Below are positions 44,820 through 53,086 of a stretch of DNA of 64,000 bases, in pieces. How positions within the stretch are numbered: position 1 is the stretch's first letter; the number at the start of each line of letters is the position of its first letter. This DNA is from Candidatus Soleaferrea massiliensis AP7 (GTDB taxonomy: Bacteria > Bacillota > Clostridia > Oscillospirales > Ruminococcaceae): the NCBI RefSeq assembly GCF_000820765.1, contig NZ_CCYH01000021.1:1-64000 (forward strand), given 5' to 3'. The notes under the pieces are model-generated. The model did not search any database. It was not told the DNA's origin and saw nothing but the letters and a program-made list of their open reading frames with translations. The position numbers were made by a program, and so were the translations under genes.

Positions 44820-45143
44820 TTATTTTCGGTATGACGGCCTGTTTTTTTGCGGCTGCGTGACATCGGGAATCGATGCGCCTTGCACCGGCATACAGTTTTT
44901 CTGCTGTACAGCCGGTTCAGCGCTGTGCAGCGTGCTCCACGAACGCTCTTTGTCTTTCGTGCATTTCGGAAATCCCATGTCGTCGATCTGTAAATACCAT
45001 GTGTGCGGATGCCCGGGACAGCAGGTTCTGTTTGGGAAAACATTCTTTTTTCCCGGCTGGCGCCGGCACAGCTTCAGAAGATGGTTCCGGACGATGAGCA
45101 GGCAGAGAATCAACAGAACTGCAATGATGACGGCAATATCCAT
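44820..45143 (-). CDS. Small Cys-rich single-pass membrane protein
   Basis: This 107-residue protein starts with one membrane helix (MDIAVIIAVLLILCLLIV) and a basic stretch (RNHLLKLCRRQPGKK). The rest is soluble and holds five more cysteines, including TCCPGH and GFPKCTKDKE. AAAGGATG lies nine bases before the ATG, good evidence that it is translated. Small N-terminally anchored Cys-rich proteins of this build sometimes bind metal (FeoB-associated proteins, for example), but the spacing here does not match one I know. The function is unknown. It lies downstream of the flavodiiron gene on the same strand, 140 bases after its stop. Confidence 0.62.
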   Translation of the reverse strand: MDIAVIIAVLLILCLLIVRNHLLKLCRRQPGKKNVFPNRTCCPGHPHTWYLQIDDMGFPKCTKDKERSWSTLHSAEPAVQQKNCMPVQGASIPDVTQPQKNRPSYRK

Positions 45144-45286
45144 ACGGTATCATCCTTTCTTGCAGTATGTATAATCATGTACCTGTTACATGATATGCAA
45201 AGCGGTCCGCACTGGCGACCATGAGAAAGCGTGCAGCAAAAATCCCCCGCCCCAATATGATGGCGGGGGAGAACGGTATGCATCGG

Positions 45287-46486
45287 TTAAAGGGTGTCCA
45301 CAATCTGTCTGCAAAGTCCCTGCATGTCGGAGAACTGATCTTTTTTCAGCGAGGACTTGATGGTAACGCTCGTTTCCAGAATATGCATGTCCTTCATCTG
45401 TCCAAGCATCTCGCGCATCAGCCTGCCGGACTGCGGCGCCCACGAGCCGTTCTCGATCAGGCCGACCGTGCGGTTCTGCAGGTTCAGCGCCTTCATATCC
45501 AGAAGCAGCGTCTCCATTGCCGGGTAAAGCCCATTGTTATAGGTGGGCGCGGCAAAGACCAGATGGCTGCAGCGGAACGCTTCGGCGATCAGGTAGGACA
45601 CATGCGTGCAGGAGACGTCGTAGACCCGCACATCCTTCACACCGGCTTCGGCGAGCTGCGCCGCGAGCAGGTCGGCCGCGTTTGCCGTGTCTCCGTACAT
45701 CGAACCGTAGAAGATCGCCACACCCCGGTCCTCCGGCTCATAGCGGCTCCAAAGGTCGTATTTGTTCAGGAAGTAGCCAAGATCGCCGCGCCAGACCGGT
45801 CCGTGCAGCGGACAGATGGCCTTGATGTCGAGCGCTGAGGCCTTCTTTAACACCGCCTGCACCTGCGGCCCATACTTTCCGACGATGTTGGAGTAGTACC
45901 TGCGCGCGTCGTCCAGCCAGTCCCGGTCAAAGTGCAGCTCATCCTGGAAGATGGTGCCGCCTACAGCGCCGAACGAGCCGAACGCATCGGCGGAGAACAG
46001 GATGTGCTCCGAGGTCTCATACGCCATCATGACCTCCGGCCAGTGCACCATCGGCGCAAAGATGAACTGCAGCGTATGCGTTCCAAGGCACAGCGTATCG
46101 CCTTCCTCAACGCAGTGCACATGCGGCTGTACCTCAAAATCGTAGAACTGCTTGATAAGCTCGATGGTGCGGCGGTTGCCGACGATCTTCATGTCCGGGT
46201 ACCGCCTGGTAAGCTCTTCGATGTTGGCACAGTGGTCCGGTTCCATATGGTTGACAATCAGGTAATCGAGCGGACGTCCCTGCAGGGTCTGTTCAATATT
46301 CTCGAAAAACTGCCGGCCGATGGAGGCGTCCACCGTATCCATCAGGGCGGTCTTCTCATCCAGAATCAGATAGCTGTTGTAGGAAACCCCGCGCGGAATG
46401 GGGAAGAGGTTTTCAAACAGCGCCAAACGGCGGTCATTGCCGCCAATCCATACGATATCCTTTGTAACGGGTCTTGTGCAGTACAT
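45287..46486 (-). CDS. Flavodiiron protein (FprA-type A-type flavoprotein)
   Basis: This 399-residue cytoplasmic enzyme reduces oxygen to water (and possibly nitric oxide) in anaerobes. The N-terminal metallo-beta-lactamase-like domain (1-250) carries the diiron ligands in HMEPDHC (H-x-E-x-D-H), the later MVHWPEVMM, ADAFGSFG (aspartate) and PLHGPVW (histidine). The flavodoxin domain (about 255-395) begins VAIFYGSMYGDTANAA, binding FMN; PTYNNGLYPAM is also typical. It needs electrons from rubredoxin or a reductase encoded elsewhere. GAAAGGTGG precedes the ATG. With sodA it makes the oxygen-defence set of this window. Confidence 0.95.
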   Translation of the reverse strand: MYCTRPVTKDIVWIGGNDRRLALFENLFPIPRGVSYNSYLILDEKTALMDTVDASIGRQFFENIEQTLQGRPLDYLIVNHMEPDHCANIEELTRRYPDMKIVGNRRTIELIKQFYDFEVQPHVHCVEEGDTLCLGTHTLQFIFAPMVHWPEVMMAYETSEHILFSADAFGSFGAVGGTIFQDELHFDRDWLDDARRYYSNIVGKYGPQVQAVLKKASALDIKAICPLHGPVWRGDLGYFLNKYDLWSRYEPEDRGVAIFYGSMYGDTANAADLLAAQLAEAGVKDVRVYDVSCTHVSYLIAEAFRCSHLVFAAPTYNNGLYPAMETLLLDMKALNLQNRTVGLIENGSWAPQSGRLMREMLGQMKDMHILETSVTIKSSLKKDQFSDMQGLCRQIVDTL

Positions 46487-46771
46487 AAATGTATACCACC
46501 TTTCGGGTTCTGTGAAATGCAGGTCGCTTTTCCATGATTTCTTTTCTGCCTTCTAGCACCGTTCCGTTGGATGCGATACCAGGTACCGTTCCAGCAGATG
46601 TGATGTTGATTCGGCAGAAATTCTATACGCTCCTTAGTATGGGAATTTTTCTGAGATGATATGCTTCGCCGAGCGGTCAAAACGGAAAGATTCTTAAACA
46701 AGAGGAGATGGAGAGATACATCGCATTATTTTTTTGGGGCCAAAACAAATGCAGAGGGTGAGGACAAAGAG
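46487..46771. other. Intergenic region without a supported gene
   Basis: The bases hold no supported frame; they should contain the flavodiiron gene promoter. The exporter terminator follows at 46772. Confidence 0.4.
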
Positions 46772-46820
46772 AAAAACAACGGCATGAAACCTTTCATATG
46801 ATGATGTCCCATGCCGTTTT
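46772..46820 (-). terminator. Terminator of the ABC exporter operon
   Basis: Arms AACGGCATG and CATGCCGTT, ending in a T run on the minus strand, just after the permease stop. Confidence 0.8.
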
Positions 46821-46829
46821 GAGCGGTTA

Positions 46830-48392
46830 TCAGAGGTTGTTGAGCTCCGCGTAATTGAGGATATCCCTGCACAGGAAGGCGATGAGGCCGGACAGCAGCA
46901 GGTTCCAGCCAAAGGTACAGAGCAGCCCGACCGAAACGCCCAAAGCGCCGGGAATCAGGATGGACACCATCACACCGAGCACCACGCCCGGCACCGCAAT
47001 CAGGATAATCATGATGAAATAGAAGAACATGATGAACACCTTGTTGGTGAGCGAGCCCAGCACACGTTCGATCAGGATGTTGCCGGCGACGAACAGGATG
47101 CCGAATCCGATGCGGGCAACAATGCAGGAGAGAATCTCGGGAATCGAGGACTGCAGGATGATGCCGACCGGAATGAAGATGACGACGGCTTCCACGCAGG
47201 CCTTATAGAGAACCTCTTTGCAGATATTGACCAGCTTTTTAAACGGGCTCTGCGGTAGCAGGTAGACATAGGGCAAGAGCAGCTCCCGGGTCCAGCGTCC
47301 CATGGCGGTGGAAAACACCTGCATATAGACCGAAAAGATAAAGATCGGGAGGATGCCGCTTTCCCGCATGAAGAAGGCGAAGCCGATGCAGGTGACCGCA
47401 AAGATCAGGCTGGTGCGGTCCAGGATGAACAGCCGGTTCCGGCGGTTCTCCAGCATATGCTTGTGGAAGAACACCGACGGCCCCCAGCCTTTTCCAATAC
47501 CGGTTTTGCCGACCTTGACGTTCATCGGCGTATCCTGCACCTTGCCTTCCTTCCTGGCCGTGATGGCGCTGTAGGAAACCTCGGTCGCCTTCAGGACATC
47601 CTCGTAGAAGTCCGCGTGCGTGCCGGTGATCAAAAGCAGGACGGCCGCCACAAACAGGATGACAAGCCCAAACCCGGCGGCGATACCGATAAAGTTCGAT
47701 GATATGATGCCGACCACGCCCATCTGCAGCCAGCCGAATACCGGCAGATAGCTGGTCCAGGGCGCGTTCACGGCGGTAACCAGTCCGCCCAGAATGTTCT
47801 GCCGATCCGAGAAGGCCGCCGTCAGCAGATAGACCGCCAGCAGAAGGACAATCAGGTAGATGCCGTACCGCACGGCGCGCTTTTTGTTTTCGCTGCTGCT
47901 GGTCATCGAGTAGATGAACATGGCGGTCAGCGAGGAACAGAAGACCGTCAGGCAGTACCCGAGGAAGATGGCCGCCATCCCGCCGAAGGACAGATTATAG
48001 GTGTTGTTCAGCCATCCGTACTGGAAAATCAGGAACAGACCGACCAGACAGGAGACCTGCAGCTGCCGCAGCAGCCCATAGATCAGGATCTTCTTCGAAG
48101 AGATGGGGGAGGCGAACAGCAGGTTGACGTCGGCCATCGAATAGAAGCTGGCGCCGGAGTGCAGGCCGTTCATGCAGCCCATGATGTACATGGTGCCGTA
48201 GAGCGCGAGGATCATTGCGTACAGCTCGCGGATATCCCGGAATTCGGTCTCGGTGTTAAAGCCGGAGGTGATGACCACCATCACCATGATCGCAACAAAG
48301 AACAGCACGGCGATGAGCTTGGCCGGATGCTTGACAAGCTGCTTGATGGAGTTTTTAAGATTGGTCAGAAACAGATAGCTAAGCGATTTCAT
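46830..48392 (-). CDS. ABC exporter permease (putative ABC exporter family)
   Basis: This 520-residue integral membrane protein has about twelve hydrophobic helices in two groups, with a soluble loop around residues 265-310 (TARKEGKVQDTPMNVKVGKTG). It fits the putative ABC exporter family (ABC-2-like), whose substrates are unknown. The start codon at 48392 lies nine bases after GGAAGG and overlaps the ATPase stop by 14 bases, so the pair is translationally coupled and should form one transporter of two permeases and two ATPases, or similar. A longer in-frame start at 48461 would lie inside the ATPase gene and is rejected. Confidence 0.85.
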   Translation of the reverse strand: MKSLSYLFLTNLKNSIKQLVKHPAKLIAVLFFVAIMVMVVITSGFNTETEFRDIRELYAMILALYGTMYIMGCMNGLHSGASFYSMADVNLLFASPISSKKILIYGLLRQLQVSCLVGLFLIFQYGWLNNTYNLSFGGMAAIFLGYCLTVFCSSLTAMFIYSMTSSSENKKRAVRYGIYLIVLLLAVYLLTAAFSDRQNILGGLVTAVNAPWTSYLPVFGWLQMGVVGIISSNFIGIAAGFGLVILFVAAVLLLITGTHADFYEDVLKATEVSYSAITARKEGKVQDTPMNVKVGKTGIGKGWGPSVFFHKHMLENRRNRLFILDRTSLIFAVTCIGFAFFMRESGILPIFIFSVYMQVFSTAMGRWTRELLLPYVYLLPQSPFKKLVNICKEVLYKACVEAVVIFIPVGIILQSSIPEILSCIVARIGFGILFVAGNILIERVLGSLTNKVFIMFFYFIMIILIAVPGVVLGVMVSILIPGALGVSVGLLCTFGWNLLLSGLIAFLCRDILNYAELNNL

Positions 48393-49098
48393 CGGTACCG
48401 ACCTTCCCCTCTGTGATCTCAAAGAACAGCTCCTCCAGATCCTTTTCATCCCCGTCGTCACTGCGGTTGTATTTGGTCGCCGCGAAGGAGCCGTGCATCA
48501 TGATGTGAGCCACATCCCAGTAGTCCTCAACGCTGTCCAGCATATGGGTGCTGATCAGAATCGACGCCCCTTCCTCCTTGAGCTCCCGGAACATCAGCTT
48601 GAGCTCCTTGATAGCGTGCGGGTCGAGGCCAACGAGCGGTTCGTCGAATACCACAACCTTCGGTTTGTGCAGCAGCGCGCAGCAGATGCTCAGCTTCTGC
48701 TGCATGCCCTTGGAAAGCTCTTTGCCGAGCTTGTCCTTCTTGTCCAGCAGCTCGAAGCGTTCCATCAGCCGCTGTGCGTCCGGCTCCCAGCCCTCAAGCT
48801 CATATGCGCGGCCGATAAATTCCAGATGCTCTCCGACCGTCAGCAGGTCATAGACCGCGGGCATTTCGGGAATATATCCCAGCAGCTTTTTCGCTTCCAG
48901 CGATTTGTTCGGATGCCCGCCGATTTCAATAGCGCCCTCAAACCGCAGCAGCCCGCAGATGCATTTGATGATGGTGGATTTTCCGGCGCCGTTCGGCCCG
49001 AGCAGCACGGCGATTTCACCGTCCCGCACCGTGAAATTGATATCCCGATTGGCCACAACCTTGCCGTAGCGTTTGGTGACGTTTTGTACACTGAACAT
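48379..49098 (-). CDS. ABC transporter ATP-binding protein
   Basis: This 239-residue ATPase has Walker A (GPNGAGKST, about residues 34-42), a Q-loop (YIPEMPAVYD), the signature LSKGMQQKLS, Walker B with catalytic glutamate (VVVFDEPLVGLDP) and the H-loop histidine (ISTHMLD). It powers the permease that follows. GGAGG precedes the ATG. A promoter lies about 60 bases upstream. Confidence 0.95.
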   Translation of the reverse strand: MFSVQNVTKRYGKVVANRDINFTVRDGEIAVLLGPNGAGKSTIIKCICGLLRFEGAIEIGGHPNKSLEAKKLLGYIPEMPAVYDLLTVGEHLEFIGRAYELEGWEPDAQRLMERFELLDKKDKLGKELSKGMQQKLSICCALLHKPKVVVFDEPLVGLDPHAIKELKLMFRELKEEGASILISTHMLDSVEDYWDVAHIMMHGSFAATKYNRSDDGDEKDLEELFFEITEGKVGTDEIA

Positions 49099-49160
49099 TC
49101 AAAGTTCCTCCTGATATGTAAGATGTATGGTAACAAGGGTGATGCTGATTGACATGTTTC

Positions 49161-49189
49161 ATTTTAGGGTACTGTCATGTTAAAGTCAA
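49161..49189 (-). promoter_or_regulatory. Sigma-A promoter of the ABC exporter operon
   Basis: Read on the minus strand, TTGACT and TAAAAT are 17 bases apart. Confidence 0.8.
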
Positions 49190-49506
49190 GCAAATTTATG
49201 AAAGCATTGTGTCGCCGGTCGAAATATTGAGAAAATAGTCTCAAAAGGGGCTCTGAGATGAAAACAGGGCATATTTTAACAAAACGCTTCGGATGTCCTT
49301 CCCAGCGAACCTGTTGGACGCACCGATCATCATATCTCAGACTTTTGTGCGCTTTGAGAAACGTGAGGCGGGACTGTATCAAGAACACGAAGGTTTGAAA
49401 AACATCTGGGACGTTAAAATGCCCGGACAACCTCAGCCGCATACGGACCGTATCGAGGATGCAGTTCTGGCATACGGCGTTTGCAGAACGCCGACGATAC
49501 GCAGAA

Positions 49507-49541
49507 GAAAACAGCCCGTCGGGTGAAGACGGGCTGTTTTC
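49507..49541 (-). terminator. Terminator of the VanY-like gene
   Basis: Arms GAAAACAGCCCGTC and GACGGGCTGTTTTC around a seven-base loop. The remaining bases from 49190 to 49594 hold no supported gene. Confidence 0.88.
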
Positions 49542-49594
49542 AGGGGTAGGGTAAGGGTATAAAGGGATTTTATACAAAGTAAGATGTTGGTAAG

Positions 49595-50560
49595 TTAAAG
49601 CGTGACGGTTACGATGAAGCCGTCTGCGTTGTTGCCGCTAAGGGTGTATTCCCGGTTGGACGGCACAGGTACGGCGGTTTCCCCGGGTTCTGCCGCCACA
49701 TAGTAGATTTCATACCGCTGCCCGGACTGTGTCCGGACCTTGAGATGCTGTTTTTCATACGGGTACTGCTTGAGAAAGTCGATGTACTCTTCCAGGCAGA
49801 TATTTTCCTTCTGCATGATGCCGGCATGCGGCACGCCGACAAAACGGTAATGCCAGGGCTCGTAGTCGTAGCCGGTGGTCTGTGTTTTTTCCTGCGGGTA
49901 CCGCAGCACAAAGCCGTACCGATACGCGTTTTCACGGATCCAGTGGTATTTGCCCTGTCCAAGAAAATCATGGGTGATGCCCATGTCGGTGTAAATCGAA
50001 AGGTCCAGCGCCATGCCGGTTTCATGCTCGCTGTAGCCCGGCGCGGCGGCAAGGCTGGATACATTCTGAAGAAGGGTTTCGGATTGCTTTTCCTGCACGA
50101 TCCGGTACTGATCCTCCGAGGAGCGGTATCCGCTGACCACGTTGACGTCGTGGATGCCGGTCGCGTCGTAAAAACCGGCCAGCATGCCGTTGAACGCCTG
50201 GACCACACGCCGGTTCAAGGAGACCTCCATGTCCTTGACCTTGTACATGTTGTTCTTATAATCGTAGACGTAGGTAAGCGGGGTGCTGTCCTGTCCGCGA
50301 TAGGGATATGTCTTGTTGACAAGGACCAGGTCTCCCTGATGGATGCCGTCCTCTCCTTTGACAACCGTGGTGTACTGTGATGCTTCCCGGTGAGAAAAGG
50401 CGGCGACATCGATTTCAGGCGGACGCATACCGAAAGCCGGGAACAGGCTTCCGCGGATGCCGTACAGCGCGCCGGCAATTAAAAAGATGACCAGCACAAG
50501 GCACAGCAGCATCAAAGCCCGGTTACCGGATTTCAGTTTCACGTCTTTCTGGTTGTTCAT
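49595..50560 (-). CDS. Membrane-anchored D,D-carboxypeptidase, VanY-like (peptidase M15B)
   Basis: This 321-residue protein has one N-terminal membrane helix (ALMLLCLVLVIFLIAGAL) and an extracytoplasmic M15B domain (about 100-250). The zinc motif SEHETGMALD (SxHxxGxAxD) and the second site EPWHYRFVG are intact; VVSGYRSSEDQ is the substrate-side motif. It should remove the terminal D-alanine (or D-lactate) of cell-wall precursors. The last 70 residues are an extra beta region. GGGTGG precedes the ATG at 50560; a GTG nine bases earlier is in frame. A strong promoter and a palindromic operator lie upstream. Confidence 0.92.
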   Translation of the reverse strand: MNNQKDVKLKSGNRALMLLCLVLVIFLIAGALYGIRGSLFPAFGMRPPEIDVAAFSHREASQYTTVVKGEDGIHQGDLVLVNKTYPYRGQDSTPLTYVYDYKNNMYKVKDMEVSLNRRVVQAFNGMLAGFYDATGIHDVNVVSGYRSSEDQYRIVQEKQSETLLQNVSSLAAAPGYSEHETGMALDLSIYTDMGITHDFLGQGKYHWIRENAYRYGFVLRYPQEKTQTTGYDYEPWHYRFVGVPHAGIMQKENICLEEYIDFLKQYPYEKQHLKVRTQSGQRYEIYYVAAEPGETAVPVPSNREYTLSGNNADGFIVTVTL

Positions 50561-50633
50561 ATAGACCACCCTTTCTGAGGTTCAGTTGTCTGGGGAGAGG
50601 GGACATCGGGCATGGTGTTGTGAATCGAACTTT

Positions 50634-50663
50634 GTGTACTGTGTACTATGGTTCCTAGTACAC
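50634..50663 (-). promoter_or_regulatory. Palindromic operator at the VanY-like gene start
   Basis: GTGTACTA-N7-TAGTACAC (50641-50663) is a perfect 8-bp inverted repeat, and a third half-site GTGTACT (50634-50640) touches it. It overlaps the expected transcription start, so a bound repressor would block transcription. Short palindromes of this kind are used by GntR- and BlaI-type repressors; I cannot tell which. Confidence 0.72.
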
Positions 50664-50667
50664 TTGT

Positions 50668-50696
50668 AATATACAACCTTTTGAAGAGTTTGTCAA
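50668..50696 (-). promoter_or_regulatory. Sigma-A promoter of the VanY-like gene
   Basis: Read on the minus strand, TTGACA and TATATT are exactly 17 bases apart, directly upstream of the operator. Confidence 0.88.
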
Positions 50697-50859
50697 GTCT
50701 TTTTTCAACATTTCGGAAAATATTTTTACAACAGGCGGCGTTGTCCCAAAAAGTGCGGAGATTCGGCAAGTTTTTCTCAGAACGATTGCGGCGCGCCGAT
50801 TATACACTTTATCAAGGAACGCTGTGCAGAATCCTGCGGTTTTTCCTGGGGTGCGGAAC

Positions 50860-50959
50860 TTTCAATACCAGGAATGTATGAATTTGTTCTGCGGGCATCC
50901 TATCAGATGTTTCAATACCTGGAGTGTATGAATTTATTGTGCAGGCATCCTGCGGGCTG
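50860..50959 (+). repeat. Two tandem 50-bp repeats
   Basis: The 50-base unit starting TTTCAATACCAGGAATGTAT is followed at once by a diverged second copy. A partial earlier copy (GTGCAGAATCCTGCGG near 50823) resembles the repeat end. It is non-coding. Confidence 0.75.
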
Positions 50960-51139
50960 AAAAAATTGTTTCGAGAGGTGATAACAGCCAGCGCAGCCGA
51001 ATAAAACTGGGATAGACAGAAATATAAGCATGCGGGTTTCAAACCCTTATGCCGACGGATCACCGTCTGGTACACTGGACATTGAAAATCCAGAGTGGTA
51101 TAATGATAGATGAAAAAAAGTATGAGGGAGAGTGTATCT

Positions 51140-51487
51140 ATGCAGCTAGTATTCATCGTGCTCAACAAGACGGAGTATCTCGAAGACCTGCTCATGAGCC
51201 TTGCTGAGAATGGAATCAGCGGCGCGACCATCCTGGACAGCACCGGCATGGCACGCGTCATCGGCAACAATGAGGACCTGCGCATGTTCGGCGCGCTGCG
51301 CATGATGTTCAACCCGGAACGGGAAGAAAGCAAGACCATCTTCACAGTTCTGGATGAAGCAAAGGTGCCGCAGCTTAAAAAAGCGGTTGGCAGCGTCATC
51401 GACCTGTCAAAACCGGATACCGGCATCCTGTTTGGCGTTCCGGTCAGTTTTGTAGAGGGAATTGGAGGCATGCAGAGTGGAAAATAA
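51140..51487 (+). CDS. PII-like signalling protein
   Basis: This 115-residue protein has the ferredoxin-like fold signature of PII-type proteins: MQLVFIVLNKTEYLEDLLMSL (a beta strand and helix), GISGATILDSTGM, a T-loop-like stretch with PEREESKTIF, and the closing strand TGILFGVPVSFVEGIGG. Classical PII T-loop residues are not conserved, so it belongs to the PII-like group rather than GlnB/GlnK. It may bind a nucleotide and control the antiporter encoded next. GGAGAG precedes the ATG; its stop overlaps the antiporter start by 11 bases, evidence for joint translation. Confidence 0.82.
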   Translation: MQLVFIVLNKTEYLEDLLMSLAENGISGATILDSTGMARVIGNNEDLRMFGALRMMFNPEREESKTIFTVLDEAKVPQLKKAVGSVIDLSKPDTGILFGVPVSFVEGIGGMQSGK

Positions 51488-52700
51488 TGTCCTCCTTTAC
51501 CTTGGCATCATTCTGTTCTGCGGACTGCTGTTTGGCCGCTTAGCAAAATTGTGCAAGCTGCCGAATGTGACGGGATATCTGGTTGGAGGACTGCTCATTG
51601 GCCCCAGCTTCTTAAATCTCATCCCAAGCGGCACATTGCAGAATTTTGACATCATCAGTGATGTGGCGCTTGGCTTCATCGCGTTCGCGGTCGGCAGTGA
51701 GTTCAAGTTTTCCTATTTGAAGAAGGTGGGCGTCGGCCCGCTGATCATCGCGGTCTGCGAGGCGTTCGGCGCGATTCTGCTGGTCTTCGGCGGCCTGCTG
51801 CTTGCAGGATTCCCGATGGATTTCTCAATCGTGCTGGCGTCCATCGCCGCGGCGACCGCGCCGGCGGCAACCATCATGGTTGTACGGCAGTATAAGGCAA
51901 AGGGACCGGTCACCGACACCCTCTTAACCGTAGTCGCGTTGGACGACGCGGTGGCCCTGATGGGCTTCGGCATCGCGGTGGCCATCGCACAGGCCATGAA
52001 CGGCGCTTCCACATCGATCATGATGACCATCCTTGACCCGCTGATCGAGATTGTGGGCGCGCTCGGCATCGGCGTCGTACTCGGCTTCCTGTTCCTGCTG
52101 CCGATGCGCTTCTTTAAAAAGGACGGCAACCGCCTGATCATCGTCTGCGGTTTCATCTTCCTGGGTGTGGCGATCGCCGACTGGCTGGGACTTTCCTCCC
52201 TGCTTCTGATCATGGCGATGGGTGCGACGCTGATCAACGTCGCCAAGGGCAACAACACGATACCGAAAGTCGCGGACTTTGTGACGCCGCCGATTTTTTT
52301 GATGTTCTTTGTGATCTCCGGCGCGGAGCTGGACATCTCTGTGCTGCCGACCATCGGGCTTGTCGGCGTCATCTATGTCGTGCTGCGCGTCGCTGGAAAA
52401 TGCGGCGGCGCGGCGCTCGGTTCGGTGATTGCAAAATCCCCGCCCGCAGTTAAGAAATATCTCGGCCCGACACTTCTGCCGCAGGCCGGCGTCGCAATCG
52501 GCCTGTCGCTGCTCGCGACGCAGATGTTCCCGGATTACGGCGGCCAGATCCGCGCGGTCATATTGTGCGGAACGTTTATCTATGAGCTGATTGGCCCGGC
52601 CATCACCAAGCTGTCGCTGAAGGCGGCAGGGGAGATCAAGGCCCAGCCGTCCAAACACAAGCACAAATCCCCGCCGGCGGAGCTGCCGGTGCAGAAATAA
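51477..52700 (+). CDS. Monovalent cation:proton antiporter (CPA2 family)
   Basis: This 407-residue membrane protein has about twelve helices and the CPA2 (KefB/NapA-like) pattern: GYLVGGLLIGPSFLNLIP in helix 2 and the discontinuous-helix region ALGFIAFAVGSEF. The ion-binding residues are likely in TLLTVVALDDAVALMGFG, whose two aspartates mark an electrogenic type. It should exchange sodium or potassium for protons. The start is GTG at 51477, eight bases after GGAGG and overlapping the PII-like gene. No KTN/RCK domain is present; the PII-like partner may take that regulatory role. The C-terminus is a short basic tail. Confidence 0.9.
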   Translation: MENNVLLYLGIILFCGLLFGRLAKLCKLPNVTGYLVGGLLIGPSFLNLIPSGTLQNFDIISDVALGFIAFAVGSEFKFSYLKKVGVGPLIIAVCEAFGAILLVFGGLLLAGFPMDFSIVLASIAAATAPAATIMVVRQYKAKGPVTDTLLTVVALDDAVALMGFGIAVAIAQAMNGASTSIMMTILDPLIEIVGALGIGVVLGFLFLLPMRFFKKDGNRLIIVCGFIFLGVAIADWLGLSSLLLIMAMGATLINVAKGNNTIPKVADFVTPPIFLMFFVISGAELDISVLPTIGLVGVIYVVLRVAGKCGGAALGSVIAKSPPAVKKYLGPTLLPQAGVAIGLSLLATQMFPDYGGQIRAVILCGTFIYELIGPAITKLSLKAAGEIKAQPSKHKHKSPPAELPVQK

Positions 52701-52747
52701 CCCGTTTTATCGTCCAGGTATCAGACAGTATCCCATGAAATGGGACA

Positions 52748-52790
52748 AGCCGCCGGCCGCAGCATTAAAACTGCAGCCGGCGGCTTTTTG
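52748..52790 (+). terminator. Terminator of the PII-antiporter operon
   Basis: Arms AGCCGCCGGC(C)GCAG and CTGCAGCCGGCGGCT are followed by five T residues. Confidence 0.88.
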
Positions 52791-53043
52791 ATGCGGATAT
52801 CCTGAAGCAGATGCGGCGTTATGAAGTGGAGAAGCACCGGTTTCCAGGAAGCTGTTTTATGGGAAGGCAGACGCTGAGGAAATTGGCATGGCAGAACCGG
52901 CGCATCATCGATATAAAATCAATGATCCCTGCGCATGATATGTCGTATCGGCGAATTTATGAGTGAAAATGGGATAACCATGTCATAAAACGCGGAATCT
53001 CAGGAAAATATTTGCGGATGCATGGAAATAAACAGCGCGCATG

Positions 53044-53052
53044 TGGTATAAT
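53044..53052 (+). promoter_or_regulatory. Extended -10 promoter of the GGDEF-EAL gene
   Basis: TGG-TATAAT is an extended -10 element; the -35 is weak. It overlaps the first in-frame ATG (53051), so that ATG would not be in the transcript. Confidence 0.65.
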
Positions 53053-53086
53053 GAACACAAAGAGATCACTGCGGGGAGATGATGGG

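Noticed and set aside
50860..50959. A CRISPR array
   Set aside because: There are only two adjacent 50-bp copies without spacers, and no cas gene is near.
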